Below, in pieces: positions 61,501 through 64,000 of a DNA stretch of 64,000 nucleotides (position 1 is the stretch's first letter; every line of letters begins with the position of its first letter). The DNA lies in the NCBI GenBank assembly GCA_026874595.1, contig CM049319.1, positions 57,358,917 to 57,422,916 on the forward strand, read 5' to 3'. This stretch comes from Sipunculus nudus. Taxonomy: Eukaryota > Annelida > Sipuncula > Golfingiida > Sipunculidae. The position numbers were made by a program, and so were the translations under genes. The notes below the pieces were generated by a model. The model saw nothing but the letters and a program-made list of their open reading frames with translations. It did not search any database and was not told the origin of the DNA.

Positions 61501-63266
61501 TATCTATCAGTATCTGATAACATCTAGTATTTGTATCTGCATTTGTATCTATCAGTATCTGATAACATCTAGTATTTGTATCTGCATTTGTATCTATCAG
61601 TATCTGATAACATCTTGTATTTGTATCTGCATTTGTATCTATCAGTATCTGATAACATCTAGTATTTGTATCTGCATTTGTATCTATCAGTATCTGATAA
61701 CATCTAGTATTTGTATCTGCATTTGTATCTATCAGTATCTGAGAACATCCAGTATTTGTATCTGCATTTGTATCTATCAGTATCTGATAACATCTTGTAT
61801 TTGTATCTGCATTTGTATCTATCAGAATCTGATAACATCTAGTATTTGTATCTGCATTTGTATCTATCAGTATCTGATAACATCTAGTATTTGTATCTGC
61901 ATTTGTATCTATCAGTATCTGAGAACATCCAGTATTTGTATCTGCATTTGTAACTATCAGTACCTGAGAACATCCAGTATTTTGGAATCATGGTGAAACC
62001 TGTGAAATAATATATCCCAATGAAAGTAAACCCCCAAAAAAACTCTCTCCCCTGAGCTTTTTGGATAAACAATGCTTTAAATTGCTTTGTGTAAGTTATT
62101 TCTTTTAATAATATAGTGGTACCTGTGTTATACAACCACCTCTACGACTGGCCAAAAGTGATCTTTCTTTACAGGTGCTTTTATTAGATAGGTCAGTTTT
62201 AATTAAAGTGAATGCATTTGGTTCACTCATGGGTGTTCTTAATAGAGAGGTGGTTTTAATTAGACAGATGGTCTTTATTAGACAGGTTCCACTGTACATT
62301 AAACCAATCTGTTAACCTGTAGTGCAGTTCCTTTCATCACTGTTATCGGAGCAGTCAAAGTGGTCATCACAATGCCAGCTGGCCTGAATACAGCGCCCAG
62401 AATCGCAGCGGAACTGGTTTGGTCCGCAGCTTGGCATGGCTGCAACAGGATATGGTCATATGATCAAGTGACCAAAAATATATGATACACGTACATTAGT
62501 ACATGATAAAAACAAACCAGTCAAAACACATGGTTTTGGCTGATTTCATCTTGAACATAAAGGTCTAGATCACTGGTTTTCAAACTCTTCAGAGATTTTG
62601 GAAGAAACAATTCAAGTATCAAATTTCATAAAAATATACTGAGTGGTTCAAAAGTTATAATGTTCACAAAAGATATTCAATTACAGCTAATTTGACCTCT
62701 GATATAAAGGTCCAGGTCATCAGTTTTCTATAGAGTTCGAGGTCTGGTTGAAAAAACTTGTTTCAAATTTGAGTAAAAAATACACAATAAGTTATGGGGT
62801 TCACAATTTTTTTTATTTTAGCTTATTTGACCTTGAACCTTAGGGTCAAAGTCACCAGTTTTCAAATTTATCTGAGATTAGTATTAGAACCATTTCAAAT
62901 TTCTTGAAAAATACTGAGTGGTTCAAAAATTATTGTGTTCACAACATTTGACACAGACAACTGTGGATGAACTTGATGATAGTATCAGGCAGTGGGGGGG
63001 GGGATGGAAGAGGGGGGGGGGGGATAATGAATAAGTAGGCTAACACTACAGAATGGCAGAAGTCATCTTAGTAAAAATTTAATATGAACTATTTTTTTTA
63101 TTATTCTATTATTATTTAACACGTAAGAACCACTTTCTACACTTACTGCAGTTTTTCTCGTCTGAGAGGTCATCACAGTCGAAGTCGCCATCACACTCCC
63201 AGGCACCGTTTATACACACTTTGTTGTCACATTTAAATTCTCCTTCTCCACATTTTGGTCGAGTTG
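7559..63266 (-). CDS. LRP4: LRP4 receptor gene, 32 exons visible, 5'-partial
   Basis: This spliced gene encodes a type I membrane receptor of the LDL-receptor family. In animals LRP4 acts at the cell surface in neuromuscular and Wnt/BMP-related signalling, with its first propeller binding agrin in vertebrates (family knowledge). What I see: 1,621 residues in the order LDLa x3, EGF, cbEGF, four YWTD propellers each followed by an EGF, stalk, one transmembrane helix and a tail ending at the TAG at 7559-7561. All 31 introns are GT-AG and all phases close. LDLa and EGF exons are single modules with phase 1 at both ends. LRP5/6 are excluded because their LDLa repeats follow the propellers; LRP1/2 are excluded by the single compact set of four propellers. 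The signal peptide and more LDLa exons must lie beyond position 64000. Exon boundaries are by eye and need transcript support. Confidence 0.95.
7970..8250. repeat. Intronic repeat, two ~165-bp units
   Basis: Two units with GTCAAGGTCACCAGTTTTCA, then GAGAATATGGTAGAAACAA. The same unit recurs three times at 62535-62950 in another LRP4 intron. It lies in the intron between the two tail exons. Confidence 0.7.
8476..8593 (-). CDS. LRP4: LRP4 exon, cytoplasmic tail part 1
   Basis: Encodes [20 protein letters not shown], then [19 protein letters not shown] (residues about 1506-1545). FQNATY sits where vertebrate LRP4 has an NPxY endocytosis motif, with alanine in place of proline. RPPRP is a possible SH3 ligand. 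Acceptor ATTTACAG, donor GAG|GTGAGT in phase 0. Confidence 0.9.
8864..8885. repeat. Perfect 9-bp inverted repeat
   Basis: CCATGGTAC-TATT-GTACCATGG, a clean hairpin in the 508-bp intron between the transmembrane and first tail exons. Nothing else was recognised in that intron. Confidence 0.7.
9103..9202 (-). CDS. LRP4: LRP4 exon, transmembrane helix
   Basis: Encodes [20 protein letters not shown], then [12 protein letters not shown] (residues about 1473-1505): one strongly hydrophobic helix of about 23 residues, followed across the splice by KRKRRR as stop-transfer. Acceptor CTTTCAG, donor AAG|GTGAGT. The acceptor and the first part of the exon are tandemly repeated upstream, so the 5' boundary may be alternative. 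Confidence 0.93.
9183..9560. repeat. ~54-bp tandem repeat of the transmembrane-exon acceptor
   Basis: About seven units, each carrying (on the plus strand) ATGTTCAAACTGC..CTACCTGAAAGATAA. On the minus strand this is TTATCTTTCAG followed by the first codons of the transmembrane exon. The true acceptor is the copy at 9203-9204. Further AG sites are at 9257-9258 and 9311-9312, each 54 bp apart, then more degenerate ones near 9364, 9420 and 9473. Confidence 0.9.
9861..10987 (-). mobile_element. Helentron-like non-autonomous element, family II
   Basis: Read on plus, it opens with ACAAGAG, the perfect palindrome GGCCCATGGGCC (9867-9878) and GCTCAGCTGA. It closes with an ACGGACGACGGAC run and GTCAGCTGA.CCAAAAAA. 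The GCTCAGCTGA/TCAGCTGA pair is subterminal at the hairpin end and terminal at the other, as in Helentrons. No coding capacity. Confidence 0.6.
10990..12711. repeat. Five ~335-bp tandem units with GGTGGCGCCACC
   Basis: Units start with ATACAGGTGGCGCCACCAGT at about 11007, 11346, 11678, 12015 and 12351. Two copies carry GGTGGTGCCACC or GGTGGCACCACC. The array ends with (GGACAGAC)n, a CTATAGCTCAGATGACTTTC phrase and CAGCTGAGCTAAAAA, the family II terminal module. It is probably the tandem core of a family II element. It contains no gene. Confidence 0.8.
12863..12927 (-). CDS. LRP4: LRP4 exon, extracellular stalk part 2 (65 bp)
   Basis: Micro-exon encoding [21 protein letters not shown] (residues about 1451-1472), with two cysteines that may form a disulphide next to the membrane. 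The EEV..G.C spacing resembles the juxtamembrane stalk of vertebrate LRP4. It was found because, without it, EGF6, stalk part 1 and the transmembrane exon cannot be joined in frame. Acceptor ACTTCCAG, donor G|GTAGGT. Confidence 0.78.
12928..13811. other. Intron between stalk exons
   Basis: Contains a dispersed-repeat fragment (GTTTTTGTGCTATAACTTTCC and AAACACAGGCACAGTGACAT phrases) and AT-rich sequence. Related (T/A)GACATGTGGAGACA phrases recur near 42895-43020. No exon was seen. Confidence 0.4.
13812..13902 (-). CDS. LRP4: LRP4 exon, extracellular stalk part 1
   Basis: Low-complexity Gly/Pro/Asn-rich stalk ([20 protein letters not shown], then [10 protein letters not shown]; residues about 1421-1450). 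The frame is fixed by its neighbours: A from EGF6 completes the first codon and the trailing GG joins the next exon. Acceptor ATTTCAG, donor GG|GTAAGT. No domain; stalks of this family are poorly conserved. Confidence 0.82.
13903..15721. other. Intron between stalk and EGF6
   Basis: AT-rich intron with one degenerate ~140-bp repeat unit (about 14215-14330) and a G tract (about 15045-15064). No further exon is needed here, because EGF6 and stalk part 1 join in frame. Confidence 0.5.
15722..15835 (-). CDS. LRP4: LRP4 exon, EGF-like repeat 6
   Basis: Final EGF module: [20 protein letters not shown], then [12 protein letters not shown] (residues about 1383-1420). Acceptor GTTTCAG, donor CCA|GTCAGT (phase 1). 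A second GT four bases further on would break the frame into the stalk exon. Confidence 0.93.
16375..17955 (+). mobile_element. Helentron-like (pearl/HINE-type) element, family I, copy 1
   Basis: Starts at TT|GTATCCGCC (16375-16383) and ends GTATTCTAG|TT. The 3' subterminal GGCGGATAC (17915-17923) is the exact complement of the start. A hairpin TAGTCG-CTTGT-CGACTA (17927-17943) sits 12 bp before the end. The core is four 280-bp units (GGTGGCGCCACC-type palindromes at 16690, 16970, 17250 and 17530), each a dimer of two related half-units, then a divergent unit. A GC-rich (GCC)n stretch lies at 16420-16438. No transposase is present, so it is non-autonomous. Confidence 0.8.
18226..18370 (-). 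CDS. LRP4: LRP4 exon, propeller 4 part f
   Basis: Last blade of propeller 4: [20 protein letters not shown], then the closing strand and SASRQTG (residues about 1335-1382). Acceptor GTTTCAG; the donor ACTG|GTACTC fits phase 1 and ends at the RQTG position seen in LRP4 proteins. Confidence 0.92.
19344..19492 (-). CDS. LRP4: LRP4 exon, propeller 4 part e
   Basis: Propeller 4: [38 protein letters not shown] and HPFGLTM (residues about 1285-1334). Acceptor TTACACAG. The donor ATG|GTTTGT is weak but leaves phase 0, which joins [10 protein letters not shown] in the next exon. Confidence 0.92.
20773..21262 (-). mobile_element. Helentron-like element, family IV
   Basis: On plus it opens AA|CTAG, then a perfect hairpin GTGTCG-GAA-CGACAC (20779-20793), then a C tract. 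It closes TGTGGGGGCATAAAAA. Two ~165-bp internal units repeat ATCTGTAACTGGTCATTATC and AATCAGGCCAAT (from about 20857 and 21024). Same layout as families I-III but a different sequence. Confidence 0.6.
21263..22382. other. Intron remainder in propeller 4
   Basis: AT-rich sequence with no recognised repeat or exon. Confidence 0.4.
22383..22477 (-). CDS. LRP4: LRP4 exon, propeller 4 part d
   Basis: Short exon of propeller 4: [20 protein letters not shown], then [11 protein letters not shown] (residues about 1253-1284). Acceptor TTTTTTAG, donor G|GTGAGC. Confidence 0.94.
23170..23755. repeat. Intronic block homologous to 48515-49000
   Basis: Shares in order CATTAAAGGA.CCTATT, AAATATACATGAAATA, a CCATTTG phrase, TGCCACCTGGTGGCC (about 23352-23366), GGAGTTGTTG, TTTGTATTCAGC and TGAGATAAT with the block behind propeller 1 part b. 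It follows the equivalent propeller 4 exon in the same orientation. Confidence 0.75.
24041..24146 (-). CDS. LRP4: LRP4 exon, propeller 4 part c
   Basis: Propeller 4: [20 protein letters not shown], then [12 protein letters not shown] (residues about 1218-1252). Acceptor TTTTCAG, donor GG|GTAACC, ending phase 2 like its counterpart at 49014-49170. Confidence 0.94.
24883..26801 (-). mobile_element. 1.9-kb repeat, family II type, uninterrupted copy
   Basis: Opens AACAAGGGACCTATGGGTC and GCTCAGCTGA, closes (GGAC)n with CTATAGCTCAGATGACTTAT and CAGCTGAGCTAAAAA. Nearly identical along its length to 52371-58202, where two later insertions are nested. It carries the empty target sites at 25459-25462 and 26582-26586. 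It also contains a G-rich tract (25868-25932). No gene. Confidence 0.8.
26965..26983. repeat. C homopolymer tract
   Basis: About 18 cytosines. Similar G/C runs occur at 835-852, 15048-15064, 20799-20810, 24713-24727, 25895-25932, 41537-41550, 55370-55385 and 62994-63022, several at repeat boundaries. Confidence 0.8.
28247..28359 (-). CDS. LRP4: LRP4 exon, propeller 4 part b
   Basis: Short exon of propeller 4: [38 protein letters not shown] (residues about 1180-1217). Acceptor CCTACAG, donor G|GTAAGT. Propeller 4 is cut into six exons, against four in the other three propellers. Confidence 0.95.
28497..28740 (-). mobile_element. SINE fragment, family A, tRNA head missing
   Basis: Minus-orientation copy of the SINE at 30478-30856, starting with a T-rich tail, GGCAGAGGTAACT and then TACATCTGCAGA and GGTCCTGGGTGTGT. 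It ends before the tRNA-like head, as 5'-truncated retrotransposed copies do. Confidence 0.65.
28927..29104 (-). CDS. LRP4: LRP4 exon, propeller 4 part a
   Basis: Start of propeller 4: [20 protein letters not shown] and [14 protein letters not shown] (residues about 1121-1179). YWTD is YYTD here, as in the equivalent blade of vertebrate LRP4. Acceptor CTTTTCAG, donor CG|GTAATG. Confidence 0.95.
29486..29611 (-). CDS. LRP4: LRP4 exon, EGF-like repeat 5
   Basis: EGF module closing propeller 3: [20 protein letters not shown], then [16 protein letters not shown] (residues about 1079-1120). Acceptor CATTCAG, donor A|GTAAGT, phase 1-1. Confidence 0.95.
30478..30856 (-). mobile_element. tRNA-derived SINE, family A
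   Basis: On the minus strand it begins CCAGCTTCTGTGGCTCAGGG (A-box region), then GATCATGAGTTCGATTC (B-box GTTCGATTC), a 250-bp body and a poly(A)-like 3' end. The full-length plus-strand sister is at 34368-34735. Confidence 0.8.
31017..32020 (-). mobile_element. Helentron-like element, family III
   Basis: On plus it opens AA|CTAG, hairpin TCAGC-AAAA-GCTGA (31025-31038), then AGCCCTCAGCC (31043-31053). It closes with the exact complement GGCTGAGGGCT (32010-32020) and AAAAA. The core is three ~300-bp units (GTCAAGGTCACCCATCTT, GATATCCCGCTCACAAG), two with a GGTGGCGCCACC-type motif (31407, 31707). Confidence 0.75.
32346..32574 (-). CDS. LRP4: LRP4 exon, propeller 3 part d
   Basis: End of propeller 3: [38 protein letters not shown] and [13 protein letters not shown] (residues about 1003-1078). 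The donor TATG|GTGGGT was chosen because it gives the phase 1 needed by EGF5; a GTTCAA nine bases upstream would not keep frame. The 3' boundary is slightly less certain. Confidence 0.92.
32628..33275 (-). mobile_element. Degenerate family II element
   Basis: Opens with AACAAGTGACCTGTGGGCC and GCTCAGCC, closes with TCACTATAGTTAAGATGACC. It lacks the tandem core and is heavily mutated. Confidence 0.45.
33806..33968 (-). CDS. LRP4: LRP4 exon, propeller 3 part c
   Basis: Propeller 3 blades: [20 protein letters not shown], then [20 protein letters not shown] (residues about 948-1002). The second blade reads IWAD in place of YWTD. Acceptor TTCTCAG, donor ATG|GTCAGT in phase 0. Confidence 0.95.
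34368..34735 (+). mobile_element. tRNA-derived SINE, family A, full length
   Basis: Starts CCGGCTTCTGTGGCTCAGGG, B-box-like GAGTTCAAATC, a body with CCCAGGACACACACCCAGGA, and an A-rich tail (34730-34757). It lies in the intron between propeller 3 parts b and c, in the antisense direction. Confidence 0.8.
34888..35146 (-). CDS. LRP4: LRP4 exon, propeller 3 part b
   Basis: Two blades of propeller 3: [19 protein letters not shown], then [20 protein letters not shown] with [18 protein letters not shown] (residues about 862-947). Acceptor CTTTCAG, donor GG|GTAAGA. Confidence 0.96.
35391..35528 (-). CDS. LRP4: LRP4 exon, propeller 3 part a
   Basis: Start of propeller 3: [20 protein letters not shown] and [12 protein letters not shown] (residues about 816-861). 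The usual alanine-arginine of FAR is replaced by VGCR. Acceptor TGTGCAG, donor G|GTAATC. Confidence 0.94.
35761..35898 (-). CDS. LRP4: LRP4 exon, EGF-like repeat 4
   Basis: EGF module closing propeller 2: [20 protein letters not shown], then [16 protein letters not shown] (residues about 770-815). It has an insertion between cysteines 4 and 5 relative to its neighbours. Acceptor TTTGCAG; the donor AAAG|GTCATG is weak but is the only nearby site that keeps phase 1. Confidence 0.92.
35903..36315. repeat. Degenerate ~34-bp tandem repeat
   Basis: About a dozen loose copies of AAAGAAATGGAAGGAATTAC followed by AGTGCCA, directly upstream of the EGF4 exon. Purine-rich on plus, hence pyrimidine-rich on the sense strand of LRP4. 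Confidence 0.7.
36800..36989 (-). CDS. LRP4: LRP4 exon, propeller 2 part d
   Basis: Last blade of propeller 2: [35 protein letters not shown] and the closing [13 protein letters not shown] (residues about 707-769). Acceptor ATTTCAG, donor G|GTATGT. Confidence 0.95.
37799..38232. mobile_element. MITE with TA target duplication
   Basis: Terminal inverted repeats CTGTGGTTGGC and GGCAACCACAG lie between TA dinucleotides. Inner matching phrases are TTCGCGAGG and CCTCGCGAACA. 434 bp with no coding capacity; TA duplication suggests a Tc1/mariner-mobilised MITE. Confidence 0.7.
38235..39362. other. Intron remainder in propeller 2
   Basis: AT-rich; no exon or clear repeat recognised. Confidence 0.4.
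39363..39564 (-). CDS. LRP4: LRP4 exon, propeller 2 part c
   Basis: Two blades of propeller 2: [20 protein letters not shown], then [20 protein letters not shown] (residues about 639-706). Acceptor GCTGCAG, donor AAG|GTGAGT in phase 0. Confidence 0.96.
40225..40412 (-). CDS. LRP4: LRP4 exon, propeller 2 part b
   Basis: Propeller 2 blade: [20 protein letters not shown], then [19 protein letters not shown] and [11 protein letters not shown] (residues about 577-638). Acceptor TTTGAAG is a little weak in pyrimidines; donor GG|GTAAGA. The aspartate of YWTD is glutamate here (YWTE). Confidence 0.95.
40413..41634. other. Intron between propeller 2 parts a and b
   Basis: AT-rich intron with a C/A homopolymer junction at 41537-41558. 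No exon seen. Confidence 0.4.
41635..41843 (-). CDS. LRP4: LRP4 exon, propeller 2 part a
   Basis: Start of propeller 2: [17 protein letters not shown] and the blade [20 protein letters not shown] (residues about 507-576). Donor GCA|GTCAGT leaves phase 0 and joins [12 protein letters not shown] in the next exon. YWTD is FWSD here, a common variant. Confidence 0.94.
41844..43040. other. Intron before EGF3, distal part
   Basis: No exon seen. From about 42890 it carries GACATGTGGAGACATCTGCA and related phrases that resemble the repeat fragment at 13255-13325. Confidence 0.4.
43041..44996 (-). mobile_element. Family II element with DR1-rich tandem core
   Basis: Opens AA|CTAGG with palindrome GACCCATGGGTC (43046-43057) and CGCTCAGCTG; closes CAGTCAGCTGAGCCAAAAAA. 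The core holds about four units of roughly 300 bp with GTGACCTTGACCTTTGACC phrases, then one unit with GGTGGCACCACC (about 44647). No coding capacity. Confidence 0.7.
45334..45459 (-). CDS. LRP4: LRP4 exon, EGF-like repeat 3
   Basis: EGF module closing propeller 1 (residues about 465-506): [15 protein letters not shown], then [16 protein letters not shown]. Acceptor CTGTTTCAG, donor A|GTGAGT, phase 1-1. A transposon begins only 18 bp upstream of this exon on the sense strand (45478), so any branch point further upstream lies inside the transposon. Confidence 0.94.
45478..46381 (-). mobile_element. Family I Helentron-like element, copy 2
   Basis: Reverse-orientation family I copy, 904 bp. The 3' CTAG is at 45478-45481 with a decayed hairpin; the 5' end is GGCAGATAC|AATT at 46381. 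Its shorter core has GGTGGCGCCACC at 45628, 45905 and 46055. It is in the same sense as LRP4 and stops 18 bp upstream of the EGF3 exon. Confidence 0.8.
46485..46790. repeat. Two ~145-bp degenerate repeat units
   Basis: Each has AAATCCATCAAATTCCTGGT and AAGTTATCATGGTG, ending near an ACAGATGGACAG run. Same family as 640-1245 and 36540-36700. Confidence 0.65.
46851..47027 (-). CDS. LRP4: LRP4 exon, propeller 1 part d
   Basis: Last blade of propeller 1: [32 protein letters not shown] and the closing [12 protein letters not shown] (residues about 406-464). Acceptor TTTCCAG, donor G|GTAAGC. The next exon is EGF3. Confidence 0.95.
47333..47512 (-). mobile_element. Fragment of a family II element end
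   Basis: GATATAGGTCACAGTGACCT-like start of the core tail, TTTCTAGGTCCA and a terminal GCTGAGCTAATA. The other end is missing. Confidence 0.45.
47651..47868 (-). CDS. LRP4: LRP4 exon, propeller 1 part c
   Basis: Two blades of propeller 1: [20 protein letters not shown], then [20 protein letters not shown] (residues about 333-405). Acceptor TTTACAG, donor G|GTAGGT. Confidence 0.95.
48515..49000. repeat. Intronic block homologous to 23170-23755
   Basis: Copy behind propeller 1 part b; includes GCCACCTGGTGGC at 48693-48705. See the matching entry for shared phrases. Confidence 0.75.
49014..49170 (-). CDS. LRP4: LRP4 exon, propeller 1 part b
   Basis: Second blade of propeller 1: [20 protein letters not shown], then IEVA-type and PRAIVVHP segments (residues about 281-332). 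Acceptor TTTACAG, donor GG|GTAAGA, ending phase 2. It is the positional equivalent of the propeller 4 exon at 24041-24146, and both are followed by a related intronic block. Confidence 0.95.
49271..49575. repeat. CA and TA microsatellite cluster with duplicated flank
   Basis: (CA)n at 49271-49302, (TA)n at 49360-49432 and 49508-49575. The phrase GTCTGTATGACACATTTAAA appears before and after the first TA tract, indicating local duplication. Confidence 0.9.
49893..50202 (+). mobile_element. tRNA-derived SINE, family B, with target duplication
   Basis: tRNA-like head GGGGGCGGTGGTGTAAAGGT, B box GAGTTCGAATCC, about 230-bp body, and a (TTACC)n tail. Flanks CTCTATTTTTAGG (49877-49889) and CTCTATTTTAGG (50203-50214) are a target-site duplication differing by one T. 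It is antisense to LRP4 in the intron of propeller 1. Confidence 0.85.
50398..50628 (-). CDS. LRP4: LRP4 exon, propeller 1 part a
   Basis: Start of the first YWTD beta-propeller (residues about 204-280), beginning [15 protein letters not shown] with one full blade motif [20 protein letters not shown]. In vertebrates this propeller is the agrin-binding one. Acceptor ATTCCAG, donor G|GTGAGT. Confidence 0.95.
50629..51720. other. Intron before propeller 1
   Basis: AT-rich. A short plus-strand open frame (51427-51687, 86 codons) has no recognisable domain. No exon of LRP4 is missing here. Confidence 0.4.
51721..51846 (-). CDS. LRP4: LRP4 exon, calcium-binding EGF repeat
   Basis: EGF module with the calcium-binding signature DFDEC followed by [12 protein letters not shown] (residues about 162-203). 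It precedes propeller 1, as EGF2 does in LRP4. Acceptor TTTGCAG, donor G|GTTAGT, phase 1-1. Confidence 0.95.
   Translation of the reverse strand: MLMSVRFWVHAARCAQTPRGHTSARVSKGMSSRQMAEDARL
52951..54945 (+). mobile_element. Family I Helentron-like element, copy 3 (nested)
   Basis: Starts CATAATT|GTATCCGCC, ends GTATTCTAG|TTCTCAATTG. The uninterrupted sister repeat reads CATAATTCTCAATTG, so the insertion is exact at a TT. Subterminal GGCGGATAC is at 54905-54913, hairpin TAGTCG-CTTGT-CGACTA at 54917-54933. It has more core units than copy 1 and a GC-rich (GCCGCC/CCCCGC) stretch at 52998-53028. Confidence 0.85.
56040..58017. mobile_element. TIR DNA transposon, 1,978 bp, 5-bp target duplication
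   Basis: Imperfect TIRs: CAGGGTTCGTACAC at the left and, reading inward from the right, CAGGGTTTGTACGCAC. ATTGA flanks both sides (56035-56039, 58018-58022), and the sister repeat has one ATTGA at 26582-26586. Subterminal TTCAAGCACTTTTCAAGG motifs repeat at both ends. The longest internal open frame (56711-57040) has no recognised transposase domain, so it looks non-autonomous. The superfamily is not assigned; a hAT-like group is possible. Confidence 0.8.
58544..58669 (-). CDS. LRP4: LRP4 exon, EGF-like repeat 1
   Basis: EGF-like module (residues about 120-161): [12 protein letters not shown], then [16 protein letters not shown]. Six cysteines, no calcium-binding signature. Acceptor ATTTCAG, donor G|GTATAG, phase 1-1. 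The next intron, to 51846, is the longest in the visible gene (about 6.7 kb) and is swollen by nested transposons. Confidence 0.94.
58780..59740. repeat. Repeat block with DR1 motifs and GGTGGTGCCACC
   Basis: Two units related to the core at 43041-44996 (GTGACCTTGACCTTTGACC at about 58941 and 59085), followed by a different unit with GGTGGTGCCACC (about 59427) and AAAGGTCATGAC phrases. It lies in the intron between the last LDLa and EGF1. Confidence 0.65.
59950..60066 (-). CDS. LRP4: LRP4 exon, LDLa repeat (last before the EGF pair)
   Basis: Third visible LDLa module (residues about 81-119), six cysteines with the terminal motif [16 protein letters not shown]. Acceptor CATGCAG, donor A|GTAAGT, phase 1-1. 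The 45-bp minisatellite lies in the intron between this exon and the preceding LDLa exon. Confidence 0.93.
60443..61985. repeat. 45-bp minisatellite, about 34 copies
   Basis: Unit phrases are TATTTGTATCTGCATTTGTA, then TCTATCAGTATCTGATAACA and TCTAG. Variants include TTTCTGC, GCATTGG, CAGTAACTGAGAACACACAG and GAACATCCAG. Because 45 is divisible by three, long open frames arise on both strands; they are not genes. It lies in the intron between two LDLa exons. Confidence 0.95.
62317..62439 (-). CDS. LRP4: LRP4 exon, LDLa repeat
   Basis: Second visible LDLa module (residues about 40-80), six cysteines and the motif [16 protein letters not shown] that builds the calcium cage. Acceptor TGTTGCAG; the donor is the weaker G|GTTAAC. 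Phase 1-1 module, so it could be skipped or duplicated without a frameshift. Confidence 0.93.
62535..62950. repeat. Three ~150-bp units, same family as 7970-8250
   Basis: Each has (G)TCACCAGTTTTCAAA, a GAGAT...TTGG(A)AGAAACAA phrase and a CTGAGTGGTTCAAAAGTTAT phrase. A G-rich tract follows at 62994-63022. Confidence 0.65.
63147..63266 (-). CDS. LRP4: LRP4 exon, LDLa repeat (most N-terminal seen)
   Basis: One LDL-receptor class A module, visible residues 1-39, with six cysteines and the calcium-binding acidic end ([16 protein letters not shown]). Acceptor is TTTGCAG, donor is A|GTAAGT, phase 1 at both ends. An earlier exon must exist because this one starts mid-codon; it lies outside the window. 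Confidence 0.93.
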
Positions 63267-64000
63267 CTGCAAATATATATCTGACAATTTTACTTCACAG
63301 TGCAATGATTAACCATATTGTATGATAATTATATAAAATAAAGTGAAATAAATGTTTCATGTTGCAGTCAGTTCACAAGCTGACCATTTATGACAGATAC
63401 AAACCTGCCCTCTGGTGGCATAACACAATATTAACTTAAAACATGAAATGTTTCTGTTTTGAAAACACTCAAATTTAATATTATTTTAGTTATTAAATTT
63501 ATAATTAATTTTATTATATATATTTATTCTAGTTGTACTATGATATTGCATCTACAAATTCAAAAGATGATGACAGATCAATCAATTTACTCCAATTTCA
63601 ATCAATTTCACCAATTTCCTCATTAAATCATATAGTCTCAAATATTAAGAAATGTATAATCACTTAACCTCCATATTCATGTACAATTTCTTTCTCCATA
63701 TGTCACAGGTGGCTGTTGTGTCAGTGGATTAAAATCCTTAACAACAGTCTCCAGACATAATAAAAACAAAAATATTGACATATTGAATATATTTTGTATG
63801 GATACTTTACTTTTATGTTGAATAAAACATTTCTCTCTCTCTCTTTCTCTTCATCCATGCCAGTTGTTTGCTTCAGTCTGGATGTTAAGTGTTTGTTTCA
63901 GGGTGCCTAAATCAGTAGTACTATGGGGACCCATTTCTGAGAGTGCCATATTGATCATCCTTTTTTTAAACATAAAGTGAAACATATATGATCAGTACAC
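63267..64000. other. LRP4 intron at the window edge
   Basis: AT-rich, no LDLa exon recognised. Contains a consensus-like CTCF core motif at 63405-63418 and a CT-rich run near 63832-63850. Confidence 0.5.
63405..63418 (-). promoter_or_regulatory. CTCF-like core motif
   Basis: CCACCAGAGGGCAG on the minus strand fits the published CTCF core consensus CCASYAGRKGGCRS at all 14 positions. A near match, CCACCAGATGGCCA, is at 58350-58363 (plus). A match by sequence does not prove binding. Confidence 0.45.

Noticed and set aside
60443-61985. CRISPR-like array
   Set aside because: There are no unique spacers: the whole 45-bp unit repeats. The genome is also clearly eukaryotic.
7559-63266. LRP5/6, LRP1, LRP2 or nidogen identity
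   Set aside because: LRP5/6 have LDLa repeats after the propellers, LRP1/2 have many LDLa clusters and more propellers, and nidogen lacks this layout and a membrane helix. Only LRP4 matches the whole order.

Overview
The window is animal nuclear DNA dominated by one large multi-exon gene on the minus strand, embedded in very repeat-rich introns. The tandem-core transposon families, tRNA-derived SINEs and general base composition resemble bivalve mollusc genomes. That taxonomic call is an inference; the sequence directly shows only a eukaryotic, intron-rich invertebrate-type genome.

The gene is LRP4 (low-density lipoprotein receptor-related protein 4). I reconstructed 32 consecutive coding exons by eye, from 63266 down to the TAG stop at 7559. 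Every AG acceptor, GT donor and reading phase joins without a break, giving 1,621 visible residues. In order they encode three LDLa repeats, an EGF repeat, a calcium-binding EGF repeat, four six-bladed YWTD beta-propellers each closed by an EGF repeat, a short stalk, a transmembrane helix with a KRKRRR stop-transfer, and a 115-residue cytoplasmic tail. This is the LRP4 order. LRP5/6 lack N-terminal LDLa repeats and carry theirs after the propellers. The 5' end (signal peptide and further LDLa exons, eight in vertebrate LRP4) lies beyond the right edge.

Region by region: 1-7558 is gene-poor 3' flank with dispersed repeats, a TA microsatellite and a 46-bp tandem array just after the stop. 7559-15835 holds the tail, membrane, stalk and last EGF exons. 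18226-29104 is propeller 4 (six exons), 29486-35528 is EGF5 plus propeller 3, 35761-41843 is EGF4 plus propeller 2, 45334-50628 is EGF3 plus propeller 1, and 51721-63266 holds the EGF pair and LDLa exons.

The introns carry at least four sequence-distinct transposon families with one architecture: insertion at TT, a 5' terminal inverted repeat matched by a subterminal 3' copy, a hairpin or palindrome, and a CTAG-like end. This fits non-autonomous Helentron elements (HINE, pearl-like). Several carry cores containing the same 12-bp palindrome GGTGGCGCCACC. One such element ends 18 bp upstream of an LRP4 exon. Another interrupts an older repeat whose empty counterpart is also in the window. Other notable items are an in-frame tandem duplication of the 3' splice site of the transmembrane exon, a 45-bp minisatellite with higher-order structure, a 1,978-bp TIR transposon with a 5-bp target duplication, and a homologous intronic block behind equivalent exons of propellers 1 and 4.
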